Source of the DNA: Oceanospirillales bacterium LUC14_002_19_P2
GTDB taxonomy: Bacteria > Pseudomonadota > Gammaproteobacteria > Pseudomonadales > Endozoicomonadaceae
DNA length: 33,610 nt
Reading direction: 5' to 3'
Assembly: GCA_002084115.1 (NCBI GenBank)
Contig: MUIA01000277.1
Coordinates: forward strand, 1-33,610
The position numbers and the translations under genes are program-made. The notes beneath the pieces are model-generated. The model was given only the letters and a program-made list of their open reading frames with translations. It ran no database searches and was not told the DNA's origin. Within the stretch, counting starts at the first letter, position 1; each line of letters starts with the position of its first letter. Shown here piece after piece: positions 7,715 to 18,161 of the stretch.

Positions 7715-8155
7715 ATGGAACCGCGAACCCAGACAATACAGCTGCTCATTGACAGTCGACTGGAAGACACTGTTCTCGTCGCTATGGCAGTACGTGGCCT
7801 TTGCGCGATGACCGGTTTAACCGCCGAAGAGGTCAACCGTATTGAGCTCTGTGTCGTTGAAATCACTAATAATGCGATTGAGCATGCCTATAGCGGTGCA
7901 GCGGGGAATGCTGTAGAGGTCATGATTAATCTCAGTATTGATGAGCTGGAGATTGTGGTTAGTGACTGGGGACATGCCATGGAGTCTGTTCAGAATGGTG
8001 GTGTGTCAGATATGCAAAATCTAACCGCTGCAGACCCTGAGAGTTGGAGTTGCAGCGGCCGAGGTCTTAACATCGTTGAGCAATTAATGGACGATGTCAG
8101 TTACATTTCATCGGATGGTAAAAACAGTTTCTATATGAGTAAAAAGCTCAATTAG
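7715..8155 (+). CDS. RsbW-like serine kinase / anti-sigma factor
   Basis: A 146-residue HATPase_c (GHKL) protein. The N-box is EITNNAIEHAY (49-59), the G1-like box is DWGHAM (84-89), and SGRGLNIVEQLMDDV (114-128) is the ATP-lid/G2 region. In the RsbW/SpoIIAB family such proteins phosphorylate the STAS antagonist and sequester a target, often a sigma factor. The G1 box lacks the usual second glycine of DxGxG, so nucleotide binding may be altered. The gene is 30 bases after the STAS gene. No sigma factor gene is present in the window, so the target is unknown. Confidence 0.88.
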   Translation: MEPRTQTIQLLIDSRLEDTVLVAMAVRGLCAMTGLTAEEVNRIELCVVEITNNAIEHAYSGAAGNAVEVMINLSIDELEIVVSDWGHAMESVQNGGVSDMQNLTAADPESWSCSGRGLNIVEQLMDDVSYISSDGKNSFYMSKKLN

Positions 8156-8206
8156 CTACCGTAAATTGCCTGTCAGCTTTTCAAACCCTGTAGTTATCAA
8201 GCATCC

Positions 8207-9100
8207 TCACTTTTTGGTAACGCTACTCGGTTTGACTTTCTTGGGTATTTCGTAAGGCGTAATAGAGAGTAGAACCGCTAGCGATGGGCTATCAAAGTAA
8301 TTGATAGTGTTAAATTTCAGTCGGCGACTTTCTGCCATCAGCAAATTGCCGGTGTAGTGAGTGTCTATAGGTGTCGCCAGACCACCAGTGCTGGACAATG
8401 CCAGGAATGGTTGATTGTTGGCAGGGGGTACTAGTAGTTGATTCGTCAGTAACAATTTATCTATTGGCTGGATTGGGTTCAGGCGATTCAACCAGAGTTG
8501 TGGTGCGGCGTGGACAAAGCGACGCGCAGACAGCGTAATGATCCCTTCCAACTGGCTGTCATTACCGACTTTCTGGCCCGCTTCGATATAAATGTGAGTC
8601 GGTTGACTATCTGGTTGTAGCGGCATGCGCCAGCTGGCCTGATAGAGCAGACGATAATCGCGGCTGCGCCGGATGGATCCGGCTTCACTGTTCAGCTGTC
8701 CCAGGTTGGCAGGTAATAGTATGAGTGGCTGTATGGCGACGTTAGGTTTTCTATCAAGCGGGATGCGTTTAGCAGAGGTGGCATAGGTAGCCTCATCCAT
8801 GAGGGACGCATTGTGGCGCTGATTCGTAACCTGTGTTGAGGCAGGCAGGAATTCTTTACGTATTGTCTGTTGTTCTACGGTGTATAGCTTCACTGCATCC
8901 AGTGGAAAGCGGTGTTCAGCGACAGACGGCCAGCGCTCCGCAGAATCCATGGCCTTGTCCAGACGGCTGATGACCAGAACATCAACCTGGTACCAGTCTT
9001 CTTCATCGGTTGAAGAGGTCTGTTTGTCGGTATTGGCGCTGGCACCTGTACCGAGAATGAGTAGCAGGCTGGTCAACAAGAGTGTACGCAGTATCATCAT
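8207..9100 (-). CDS. csiV: CsiV-family periplasmic peptidoglycan-binding protein
   Basis: The 297-residue precursor begins MMILRTLLLTSLLLILGTGASA, a clear Sec signal peptide with probable cleavage after about residue 22. The mature start has EDWYQVDVLVISR, like the opening motif W-Y-x-V-E/D-V-L-V/I-F/I of the CsiV family. In Vibrio cholerae CsiV binds peptidoglycan and activates LpoA-dependent wall synthesis. Its place beside mfd agrees with Pseudomonas PA3003 (from memory). It ends 51 bases from the convergent kinase gene with no clear terminator between. The start is either of two adjacent ATG codons, with a weak ribosome-binding site. Confidence 0.75.
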   Translation of the reverse strand: MMILRTLLLTSLLLILGTGASANTDKQTSSTDEEDWYQVDVLVISRLDKAMDSAERWPSVAEHRFPLDAVKLYTVEQQTIRKEFLPASTQVTNQRHNASLMDEATYATSAKRIPLDRKPNVAIQPLILLPANLGQLNSEAGSIRRSRDYRLLYQASWRMPLQPDSQPTHIYIEAGQKVGNDSQLEGIITLSARRFVHAAPQLWLNRLNPIQPIDKLLLTNQLLVPPANNQPFLALSSTGGLATPIDTHYTGNLLMAESRRLKFNTINYFDSPSLAVLLSITPYEIPKKVKPSSVTKK

Positions 9101-9157
9101 TATGGCGATGTCACTTTTTTGATAGTGTCTAACGTTTATTGCCAGTGGCTCACGCTG

Positions 9158-12100
9158 TCATGCAGACAGTGTGAGCTCTTCCAGCAGATTTTGTGTGATT
9201 TGCAGGCGTTGCTCAACCGTTTCCATGGATGTTGTGTATTTCAGGGTTGAAGCGCCCTGCAGGCGATAACGCTGAGGTTCACGCTGAACCATTCTGACCA
9301 GCTTCATTGGATCAACGTTAGGTGTCGTTGAAAAATCAATAGTGCCGGACTTTTCACCGGTATCGATACGGTCAATTCCCAGCTTCTGGGCCAATAGTTT
9401 GAGTTCAGTGACCCGGAACAGGTATTTGACCGGGTTTGGCAGCAGCCCAAAACGATCGATCATCTCTACCTGTAGCTCTCTTAGTGTCGCGCTGTTTGAA
9501 GCGGAGGCGATTCGTTTATAGAGCACAAGTCGGGTATGAACGTCGGGTATATAGTCATCCGGAATGAGTGCTGGTAAGCGAAGATTGATATCGGTGTGGG
9601 TGGCCAGCGGTTTCTCCGGATCTGGCGTGCGACCGTGACGGATATCGTCGACAGCACGTTCCAACATTTCCATGTAAAGGGTAAAGCCGACGGTTTGGAT
9701 CTGACCGGACTGTTCGTCGCCCAGCAGTTCGCCTGCGCCTCGAATCTCCATGTCGTGGGTGGCCAGTGTAAAGCCCATACCCAAGTCGCCAGCCTGCTCA
9801 ATGGCTTCCAGCCGTTTGACGGCATCAGCTGTCATGCTTCTACGGCTCGGTGTCATGAGGTAGGCGTAAGCCTGGTGATGTGATCGACCAACCCGGCCAC
9901 GAAGTTGGTGCAGCTGAGCCAGTCCGAATTTATCGGCGCGATCAATGATGATGGTATTGGCGCTGGGAATATCAATGCCGGTTTCAATAATGGTCGTGCA
10001 GACGAGAACATTGTGACGCTTGTGATAGAAATCCTGCATGAACTGTTCCAGCTCCCGCTCACGCATCTGGCCGTGACCAATGGCGACTCGGGCTTCAGGC
10101 AGCATTTCCTGAAGGTCGCTGGCAACTTTTTCTATTGTTTTGACTTCGTTGTGCAGGTAGTAGACTTGGCCGCCACGCAACAATTCCCTCAGTATTGCTT
10201 CCTTGATCAGAATACTGTCCGCTTCCCTGACAAAGGTTTTGACCGCGAGTCTTCGTGCTGGAGGCGTTGCAATGATGCTCAGATCACGCATATTCGCCAT
10301 GGCCATGTTGAGGGTTCGCGGAATAGGGGTGGCGGTAAGTGTCAGAATATCTACTTCAGACCGGAGTGACTTGAGTTTTTCTTTCTGTCTGACACCAAAG
10401 CGGTGTTCTTCATCAATGATCAGTAACCCGAGATTTTTAAAGGTGGTATCTTCCTGTAGCAGTTTATGGGTGCCAATGATGATGTCGATGGCGCCTTCCG
10501 CGAGGCCATTTTTCAATTCGCTGATTTGCTTGGCCGTCTTGAAGCGGGACATGACTTCAACTTTGACCGGCCAGTCAGCAAAGCGATCTCTGAAGCTTTC
10601 AAAATGCTGCTGAGCTAATAGCGTAGTAGGTACGAGTACAGCGACCTGGCGGCTGTTGTGAACAGCCATAAAGGCGGCGCGCATGGCGACTTCGGTTTTG
10701 CCGAAGCCCACATCACCACAGATCAGGCGATCCATCGGGCGATCGGCCATCATGTCGCGAACGACTGCCTGAATGGAGACTTCCTGGTCTGGTGTTTCCT
10801 CAAAGGGAAAGGCTGAGGCGAATATCTGATAATCCGGGCCTGGGTCGATGCAGGCAAAACCGGACTGAGCTTCCCGGCGCGCATAGATATCCAGTAATTC
10901 AGCCGCTGCATCTCTGGCCTTTTCTGCGGCTTTTTGCCGTGCCTTGCTCCATTGGTCTGTGCCGAGTCTGTTGATCGGGGCTAACTCATCATCGGCACCG
11001 CTATAGCGGGAAACCAGATGAAGTGAGGATACCGGGACATAGAGCTTGGCTTCGTCCGCGTATTCAATCGTGAGGAATTCCTGGGGCTGGTTGTTCAGGT
11101 CAATGGTTTGCAATCCCCGATAACGGCCAATGCCGTGATCCAGGTGAACAACCGGTGCTCCAAGGCTGAGTTCGCCAAGATTGCGAATGGCCAGATCGGT
11201 TTCATCGGTCGCACGCTTTCGGCGTCGACGCTGCATGACCTGACCACCCAGAAGCTGTGTTTCCGTTAATAGCAGGGTGTTGTCTTTATCCAGCCATAGC
11301 GGAGAATCAATCGGCGCTGTGGTGATGGCCAGCGGAGTACTGGATGATAGAAAATCATACCAGCCGCTTGTTGCATCGGGATTGATGCCATGGCGATTCA
11401 GAAGCTCAGTCAGGTTTTCGCGCCGACCGGCGGATTCTGCACAGAGAAGTACTCGGTTGGCATCGCACATCAGGGCTTGCAGTGCTGCGAGAGGCTCACT
11501 GGATTTGTGATCAATCTCAACGGCAGGTACAGGGCGAACAGGTAAGTCGTAATGGCCTGCCTTATTGGGCACTGACTCATGTTCCAGTTTGATTCTTGGA
11601 AATGCCTTGCATTGCCGGAATAATTCTTCATCAGCAAGAAAAATATCGGCTGGTGGAAGAATCGGGCGTGAAGGATCCACTTTCCGGTTCTCGTACCGAC
11701 TGTTCAGGTCATCCCTGAAATGGGTGATTGCCGGCTGAATGTCGCCGGTGGTTATCAGCAGGGTGTTATCTGGCAGATAGTCGAACAGGGAGGCCGTTTC
11801 CTTGAAGAATAGTGACAAATAATATTCGGCTCCCGGCGAAGCCAGGCCACGGCTCAGGTCCAGATAAAGAGGGCAGTCACGGTAATCGACATCGAAGCGA
11901 TTGCGAAACGCCTGTTTGAAGTGGGTGATGGCGTCCGGTGTCAGCGGGTATTCCCGAGCAGGTAGCAGGTTAATACGCTCAACTTCTTCTACAGAGCGCT
12001 GAGTTTCCGGATCAAAGGTCCTTAAAGTATCAATCTCGTCATCAAACAGATCAATCCGGAATGGTGTGTTGCTGCCCATGGGAAAGATATCGATGATGGA

Positions 12101-12607
12101 GCCACGCATGGCATAATCACCGTGCTCATACACTGTGTCGACACAGTGATAGCCAGCACTTTCCAGTAATTGGCGTTGCTTTTCCCGGTCAAAGGTATCG
12201 CCCGCTGCCAGTACCAGACTATGGCCTTCCAGGAAAGAAACCGGAGGCGTTTTGTGCATCAGAGTGCTGGCCGCTACGATCAGGATGCCCTGTTTAACCC
12301 GTGGCAGTCTGTGCAGGGTATGAAGGCGCTGGGAAATAATATCCTGATGGGGGGAAAAGGTATCGTAGGGCAGGGTTTCCCAGTCCGGGTAGGTCAGCAG
12401 TTCCAGTTGTTGGGTAGGATTAATAAAAAAATCAAGTTCCCTGCGCAGGCGCTCAGCCTGCTCCTGATCAGGTGTAATGATCAGACTGAAACCGGCATGT
12501 CGCTGGGCCGCATCGGCGACTGTGAGCGATAACGCCGCCCCTTGAGCGTCGCCCCAGACCTGCTTGTCGCCGGGTTTAACCGGAAGCGGGAAAGTGAACT
12601 GTGTCAT
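9158..12607 (-). CDS. mfd: Transcription-repair coupling factor Mfd
   Basis: Mfd removes stalled RNA polymerase from damaged template and recruits UvrA. The product of about 1149 residues equals the normal size (E. coli 1148). Domains in order are a UvrB-like N-terminus (YPDWETLPYD), the RNA-polymerase-interacting Tudor-like domain (VVHLDHGIGRYRGL), and a RecG-like motor with Walker A GDVGFGKTEVAMR, the DEEH box, TATPIPRTL and the QLRGRVGRS motif VI. The C-terminal TRCF domain follows. I prefer ATG 12607 because AGGA lies 5 bases upstream; ATG 12613 overlaps that ribosome-binding site. It is divergent from the gap-like gene and lies 57 bases upstream of csiV. Confidence 0.97.
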   Translation of the reverse strand: MTQFTFPLPVKPGDKQVWGDAQGAALSLTVADAAQRHAGFSLIITPDQEQAERLRRELDFFINPTQQLELLTYPDWETLPYDTFSPHQDIISQRLHTLHRLPRVKQGILIVAASTLMHKTPPVSFLEGHSLVLAAGDTFDREKQRQLLESAGYHCVDTVYEHGDYAMRGSIIDIFPMGSNTPFRIDLFDDEIDTLRTFDPETQRSVEEVERINLLPAREYPLTPDAITHFKQAFRNRFDVDYRDCPLYLDLSRGLASPGAEYYLSLFFKETASLFDYLPDNTLLITTGDIQPAITHFRDDLNSRYENRKVDPSRPILPPADIFLADEELFRQCKAFPRIKLEHESVPNKAGHYDLPVRPVPAVEIDHKSSEPLAALQALMCDANRVLLCAESAGRRENLTELLNRHGINPDATSGWYDFLSSSTPLAITTAPIDSPLWLDKDNTLLLTETQLLGGQVMQRRRRKRATDETDLAIRNLGELSLGAPVVHLDHGIGRYRGLQTIDLNNQPQEFLTIEYADEAKLYVPVSSLHLVSRYSGADDELAPINRLGTDQWSKARQKAAEKARDAAAELLDIYARREAQSGFACIDPGPDYQIFASAFPFEETPDQEVSIQAVVRDMMADRPMDRLICGDVGFGKTEVAMRAAFMAVHNSRQVAVLVPTTLLAQQHFESFRDRFADWPVKVEVMSRFKTAKQISELKNGLAEGAIDIIIGTHKLLQEDTTFKNLGLLIIDEEHRFGVRQKEKLKSLRSEVDILTLTATPIPRTLNMAMANMRDLSIIATPPARRLAVKTFVREADSILIKEAILRELLRGGQVYYLHNEVKTIEKVASDLQEMLPEARVAIGHGQMRERELEQFMQDFYHKRHNVLVCTTIIETGIDIPSANTIIIDRADKFGLAQLHQLRGRVGRSHHQAYAYLMTPSRRSMTADAVKRLEAIEQAGDLGMGFTLATHDMEIRGAGELLGDEQSGQIQTVGFTLYMEMLERAVDDIRHGRTPDPEKPLATHTDINLRLPALIPDDYIPDVHTRLVLYKRIASASNSATLRELQVEMIDRFGLLPNPVKYLFRVTELKLLAQKLGIDRIDTGEKSGTIDFSTTPNVDPMKLVRMVQREPQRYRLQGASTLKYTTSMETVEQRLQITQNLLEELTLSA

Positions 12608-12643
12608 GAACATCCTGTAACGGCTGGATTCGGTAAAGTGCCG

Positions 12644-12652
12644 ATTCTAGCA
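12644..12652 (-). promoter_or_regulatory. Possible mfd promoter (extended -10)
   Basis: On the minus strand TGCTAGAAT is an extended -10 about 37 bases before the mfd start. No convincing -35 was seen 15-19 bases upstream. Confidence 0.4.
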
Positions 12653-12730
12653 GGAAGGGAAAATCCCGTCCTCCTGCACCGAAAACAAACAAAAAAGAAC
12701 AGAAAAAGACGGTTTCGCACGGCCGATGTG

Positions 12731-12759
12731 TTGCGAAGTGTAACCCGAATCGCGATAAT
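12731..12759 (+). promoter_or_regulatory. Sigma-70 promoter for the GAPDH gene
   Basis: TTGCGA (12731-12736), a 17-base spacer and GATAAT (12754-12759) form a good promoter. The A-rich run at about 12683-12715 lies upstream. The predicted leader to the GTG start is roughly 130 bases and contains the in-frame ATG at 12803. Confidence 0.65.
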
Positions 12760-12898
12760 GGCGGCGCGCTAACCCGAGTCGGTACCAGGGGGGCGTTGTA
12801 TCATGGGCCGGGTCGGGGCCGATAAACAACAGCCATGGGCGAACAGGGTGTTTCCCGGGCGCTTCCTGGTTGTCTCGCTAGAGAATGCATGTAACAGA

Positions 12899-14350
12899 GT
12901 GACTCAAGAGAAAATGCTTGATAGTTTCGCCGACTGGAAAGAACGTGAAGCCATTGCCGAGGCCATGATTCCGCTGGTTGGCAAGCTGTACAGGGATCAT
13001 AACGTTGTAACCTCTCTTTTTGGCCGCCCGATTATTAACCGTTCTGTCATCGATATCATCAAGGCTCACCGGTTTGTTCGCCAGGTTGAGCAGAATGGCC
13101 TCTCTGTGCGTGAAACCCTGCCGGTGCTGGAGCAGTTGGCGACATTGAAGCTAGGCCCGTCCCGCATTGATATTGGCAAGCTGGCCATGAAATTCAAGTC
13201 GCAGGATCAATTTGCGGAATTGAATGATTTCCTGCGTGATGAGCTGAAAGATGTTCTGGGGGGAGAGCAGCCAGAATCTGAAAATGGTCAGGATGTTGTG
13301 CTGTATGGCTTTGGTCGTATTGGTCGTCTGATGGCGCGTATCCTGATTGAGCGTGCGGGTGGCGGTGCAGGTCTCAACCTTCGAGCCATCGTAGTCCGTA
13401 ATGGCGGTGCCGAGAATGATCTGGCCAAGCGGACAAGCCTTCTGCGTCGTGACTCTGTACACGGTTCCTTCCGCGGTACTCTCAGTATCGATGAAGAAAA
13501 TCAGTGCATCATTGCTAACGGCGTACGTATTCAGGTTATTTACTCCAATTCACCGGATTCCATTGATTACACCCAGTACGGCATCAATAATGCGATTGTG
13601 GTCGATAATACCGGTAAGTGGCGTGATGAAGAGGGGTTGGGCCTGCATCTGAAATGTCCCGGTGTGTCTCGTGTGGTTCTGACAGCGCCCGGCAAAGGTG
13701 AAATGAAGAACATCGTTTATGGCGTGAACCATAATCTGATCAGCACGGATGACCGTATTGTGTCGGCTGCATCCTGCACGACTAATGCGATTACGCCAAT
13801 CCTCAAGGCATTGCTGGACAAGTTTGGTATCGCCAATGGTCACGTTGAGACGGTGCATGCCTACACCAACGACCAGAATCTCATTGATAACTATCACAAG
13901 GGAGATCGCCGCGGTCGTGCCGCAGCCCTGAATATGGTGGTTACTGAGACGGGAGCAGCGAAAGCGGTTGCCAAGGCTATTCCCGAGCTTAAGGGCAAGC
14001 TGACGGGTAATGCGATTCGGGTGCCGACGCCGAATGTTTCTCTGGCGATCCTGAATCTGAATTTGAAAAGTAGCACTACTGTTGATGAGCTCAACGATTA
14101 TCTGCGGGAGTGTTCCCTGTATTCGGATCTGCAAAAGCAGATTGATTACGTCAAATCACTTGAAGTGGTTTCCAGTGATTTCGTCGGTTCTCGTTATGCG
14201 GGCATTGTGGATGCTGAGGCAACCATCGTTGATGGCGATCGTTGTGTGCTGTATGTCTGGTATGACAATGAATTCGGTTACAGCTGTCAGGTAAATCGTA
14301 TTCTGCAGCATATGGCGGGTGTCATGTATCCTGTGTTCCCGCACAGCTGA
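12899..14350 (+). CDS. gap: Glyceraldehyde-3-phosphate dehydrogenase with N-terminal extension
   Basis: The enzyme oxidises glyceraldehyde-3-phosphate with NAD(P) and phosphate. From the GTG at 12899 (VTQEKMLDSF) it has 483 residues, against about 330 for ordinary GAPDH. A helical extension of about 130 residues precedes the Rossmann motif GFGRIGRL (137-144). The catalytic Cys293 lies in SAASCTTNAI, and RRGRAAALNMV and WYDNEFGYS are intact. Extended GAPDHs sit in the same place, between mfd and nqr, in Pseudomonas (PA3001), and their N-terminus resembles xTQ...EALAEAM, which favours the GTG. ATG 12803 would add 32 residues of poor character; ATG 12914 is also possible. The direction of flux, glycolytic or gluconeogenic, cannot be told. 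Confidence 0.9.
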   Translation: MTQEKMLDSFADWKEREAIAEAMIPLVGKLYRDHNVVTSLFGRPIINRSVIDIIKAHRFVRQVEQNGLSVRETLPVLEQLATLKLGPSRIDIGKLAMKFKSQDQFAELNDFLRDELKDVLGGEQPESENGQDVVLYGFGRIGRLMARILIERAGGGAGLNLRAIVVRNGGAENDLAKRTSLLRRDSVHGSFRGTLSIDEENQCIIANGVRIQVIYSNSPDSIDYTQYGINNAIVVDNTGKWRDEEGLGLHLKCPGVSRVVLTAPGKGEMKNIVYGVNHNLISTDDRIVSAASCTTNAITPILKALLDKFGIANGHVETVHAYTNDQNLIDNYHKGDRRGRAAALNMVVTETGAAKAVAKAIPELKGKLTGNAIRVPTPNVSLAILNLNLKSSTTVDELNDYLRECSLYSDLQKQIDYVKSLEVVSSDFVGSRYAGIVDAEATIVDGDRCVLYVWYDNEFGYSCQVNRILQHMAGVMYPVFPHS

Positions 14351-14379
14351 TTTCGTCGTTTAATTCTTGCGTAATTGAG

Positions 14380-14437
14380 CCTGCTGGTGGTGAGAATAGT
14401 GTCACTGTCAGCAGGTTTCACGCCATCCTGTTTTTTT
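14380..14437 (+). terminator. Competing hairpins and T-run after the GAPDH gene
   Basis: CAGCAGG (14409-14415) can pair with upstream CCTGCTG (14380-14386; 7 bp, 22-base loop) or, by its last six bases, with CCTGTT (14427-14432) directly before the T-run ending at 14437. The second pairing looks like a weak intrinsic terminator. Confidence 0.35.
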
Positions 14438-14587
14438 CTGCTTTACTTCAGTGTGATTCATCGTGATTAGTGACGATGCGTATCGCCAGCTTTGATTGGG
14501 CATTGCTTGTTGCGCGTTTATTAAAAAAATGCTGTACAGGGAATGTCGGCTTGATGGCATTACCAGCTATATGAGGAGCAAATCTGT

Positions 14588-14617
14588 ATGGCATATTGGC
14601 ATAACGGTCATTATAAT
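14588..14617 (+). promoter_or_regulatory. Candidate nqr promoter
   Basis: TATAAT at 14612-14617 is a perfect -10. ATGGCA (14588-14593), 18 bases upstream, matches four of six -35 positions. It would give a leader of about 215 bases before nqrA. The 489-base gap 14351-14839 otherwise holds the post-gap hairpins, a 6-bp hairpin CATCGT/ACGATG at about 14459-14478, and a 41-codon reading frame with a good ribosome-binding site that overlaps this promoter. Confidence 0.45.
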
Positions 14618-14713
14618 TCGCCCTTGGGATTTCAGGGGAGCGCTATCCGGAATAACCGACCGTTAACCATAGGGTCGTTGTTCCTTCAATCCGTAGTCTT
14701 CCCTAATACCTGA
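14588..14713 (+). CDS. Possible 41-residue leader ORF upstream of nqrA (unproven)
   Basis: ATG 14588 has AGGAG at 14574-14578 with 9-base spacing, and the frame runs 41 codons to TGA (14711-14713). The peptide starts MAYWHNGHYN and has no recognised domain. Its first 30 bases coincide with the candidate nqr promoter, so at most one interpretation may be right. It is listed because the ribosome-binding site is better than those of several proven genes here. Confidence 0.2.
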   Translation: MAYWHNGHYNSPLGFQGSAIRNNRPLTIGSLFLQSVVFPNT

Positions 14714-14830
14714 AAGTGAAATTAGAACGGGCACAGGCCTGCACGGGGCGGATATAACATCAAAATCAAGCTTCCGTCCTGCCAGTCACCTGGAGAAAGG
14801 TTTTCCTTCACCTTGCATGCAACCGGTTAG

Positions 14831-16171
<1,341 letters not shown>

Positions 16172-16173
16172 CC

Positions 16174-17379
16174 ATGGGGTTGCGAAAAGTTCTTGATTCC
16201 GTCGCGCCTCTGTTTGAGAAAGGGGGCAAGTACGAAAAGTGGTATCCGCTCTATGAAGCGATTGATACCGTCTTTTACAGTCCGCCGTCGGTCACCCACA
16301 CCACGTCACATGTCCGTGACGGGATTGACCTGAAGCGTATCATGATCACCGTCTGGGCCTGTGCCTTCCCGGCCATGTTTTATGGTATGTGGAATCTCGG
16401 TTACCAGGCGAATATGGCCATTCAGGGTCGTTTGTCTGCACCGTCTGACTGGCATGGCTGGTTAATCAGCCTGTTTGCCGGTCATGATCCGTCCAGTATC
16501 TGGGACAACATGGTCTATGGGGCGGCTTACTTCCTGCCAGTTTATCTGGTCACGTTTATGGTGGGAGGCTTCTGGGAAGTTCTGTTTGCCACCGTGCGTA
16601 AGCATGAAATTAACGAAGGTTTCTTTGTTACCTCCATTCTGTTTGCGTTGACAGTACCGCCGACTATTCCGCTGTGGCAGGTTGCACTGGGTATCAGTTT
16701 TGGTGTTGTCATAGGTAAGGAAGTCTTCGGTGGTACCGGTAAAAACTTCCTGAACCCTGCGCTGACGGGCCGTGCATTCCTGTTCTTTGCGTATCCGGCA
16801 CAGATGTCCGGCGACGCAGTGTGGACAGCTGTTGATGGCTTCAGTGGTGCGACTGCTTTGAGCCTGGGTGCTGATGGTGGTGTTGAAAATATCATGAGCC
16901 ACGGTATTACCTGGTTTGATGCTTTCTACGGCAACATTCAGGGCTCGATCGGTGAGACTTCCACGCTGGCCATCCTGCTGGGTGGTGCGGTTATGATTGC
17001 CATGGGTATCGCGTCCTGGCGGATCGTTGCCGGCACCATTCTGGGCATGATTGCCATGAGTACGCTGTTCAATGTGATCGGCTCTGATACCAACCCGATG
17101 TTCGCCATGCCCTGGTACTGGCACTTCGTACTGGGTGGTTTTGCCTTTGGCTTGATCTTTATGACCACTGACCCGGTCTCCGCAGCCATGACCCATACCG
17201 GGCGCTGGTTGTTTGGTGCCCTGATTGGTGTGATGGTCATTCTGATCCGTGTCGCCAACCCGGCCTTCCCGGAAGGCATGATGCTGGCAATTCTGTTTGC
17301 CAACCTGTTTGCACCGTTGCTTGATCATTTTGTGGTGCAGGCCAACATCAAACGTCGGGAGGCACGCGTCAATGGCTAA
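16174..17379 (+). CDS. nqrB: Na+-NQR subunit B (covalent FMN, membrane)
   Basis: NqrB is a membrane subunit of about ten helices carrying covalent FMN and riboflavin and forming part of the sodium path. The 401-residue product has Thr227 in the SGATALS motif, the FMN attachment site modified by Apb[25 protein letters not shown]-type sequence precedes it (motif at about 191-213). I start at ATG 16174 (MGLRKVLDS, the family start), with AGAGG upstream; a GTG at 16168 would overlap the nqrA stop. It overlaps nqrC by 8 bases. Confidence 0.97.
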   Translation: MGLRKVLDSVAPLFEKGGKYEKWYPLYEAIDTVFYSPPSVTHTTSHVRDGIDLKRIMITVWACAFPAMFYGMWNLGYQANMAIQGRLSAPSDWHGWLISLFAGHDPSSIWDNMVYGAAYFLPVYLVTFMVGGFWEVLFATVRKHEINEGFFVTSILFALTVPPTIPLWQVALGISFGVVIGKEVFGGTGKNFLNPALTGRAFLFFAYPAQMSGDAVWTAVDGFSGATALSLGADGGVENIMSHGITWFDAFYGNIQGSIGETSTLAILLGGAVMIAMGIASWRIVAGTILGMIAMSTLFNVIGSDTNPMFAMPWYWHFVLGGFAFGLIFMTTDPVSAAMTHTGRWLFGALIGVMVILIRVANPAFPEGMMLAILFANLFAPLLDHFVVQANIKRREARVNG

Positions 17380-18160
17380 TAACGACACAATTAAAAAGAC
17401 GCTGCTGGTCACCATCACACTGTCGCTAGTGTGTTCGGTGTTGGTGTCCGGTGCGGCGGTGGCATTGAAGTCCAGGCAGAACGAGAACAAGGTGCTGGAT
17501 GTTCAGCAGAATATTCTCGCGATCTCCGGGCTGGTGGCTGATCCCAAGGCACTGAGCCGTCAGGAAATTCAGGAAGAGTTCAGCAAGATCACACCGAAGC
17601 TTGTTGATCTTGAAACAGGTAAGTTCGATGCCAAGCTGGATGTCGACACATTTAATCAGCAGGCTGCCTCCAAGGACCCTGCGATGTCCAATGCGTTGCC
17701 TGCCGATCAGGATAAGGCGCTGATCAAGCGTCTGGAGAAGACGGCCAAGATCTACGTTGTCGAGAAGGATGGCAAGCTGGAAACCGTCATTCTGCCTGTC
17801 CGTGGTTATGGTCTGTGGTCAACCCTGTATGGCTTCCTGGCACTCGAAAGTGATCTCAATACGGTCGCCGGCTTTGGCTTCTATCAGCATGCTGAAACGC
17901 CAGGTCTGGGCGGCGAGGTTGATAATCCGCGCTGGAAAGGGCTCTGGATCGGTAAAGAAGTCTTTGATGACAAAGGCAATATCGATATTACCGTCGTCAA
18001 GGGCGCTGTCGATCCGTCAGCGTCTGATGCCAAGCATAAGGTGGATGGTCTCTCCGGTGCTACTCTGACCAGCCGTGGTGTCGATAACCTGGTCAAATTC
18101 TGGCTTGGCAAGAATGGCTTTGGCCCGTTCCTCAACAATCTGAAGAAGGGGGAGGCGTAA
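17372..18160 (+). CDS. nqrC: Na+-NQR subunit C (covalent FMN)
   Basis: The 262-residue product has one N-terminal membrane helix (about 10-32, [20 protein letters not shown]) and a large periplasmic flavin domain. FMN is attached to Thr231 in [10 protein letters not shown], the ApbE target motif. ATG 17372 is chosen because GGAGG (17358-17362) lies 9 bases upstream; the longer frame from 17297 lies inside nqrB. In the complex NqrC passes electrons between the NqrD/E iron-sulphur site and NqrB flavin. Confidence 0.97.
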   Translation: MANNDTIKKTLLVTITLSLVCSVLVSGAAVALKSRQNENKVLDVQQNILAISGLVADPKALSRQEIQEEFSKITPKLVDLETGKFDAKLDVDTFNQQAASKDPAMSNALPADQDKALIKRLEKTAKIYVVEKDGKLETVILPVRGYGLWSTLYGFLALESDLNTVAGFGFYQHAETPGLGGEVDNPRWKGLWIGKEVFDDKGNIDITVVKGAVDPSASDAKHKVDGLSGATLTSRGVDNLVKFWLGKNGFGPFLNNLKKGEA

Positions 18161-18161
18161 G

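Noticed and set aside
12803-12898. ATG-initiated N-terminal addition to the GAPDH gene
   Set aside because: The 32 extra residues are unlike the family and rich in Gly, Arg and Trp; the GTG at 12899 gives a start similar to the Pseudomonas form.
14495-14513. Sigma-54 promoter before nqr
   Set aside because: GG to GC spacing is 11-12 bases, not the required 10, and the flanks do not match.
16462-17490. Minus-strand open frame opposite nqrB/nqrC
   Set aside because: Low-complexity His/Gln/Thr-rich shadow crossing two real genes.
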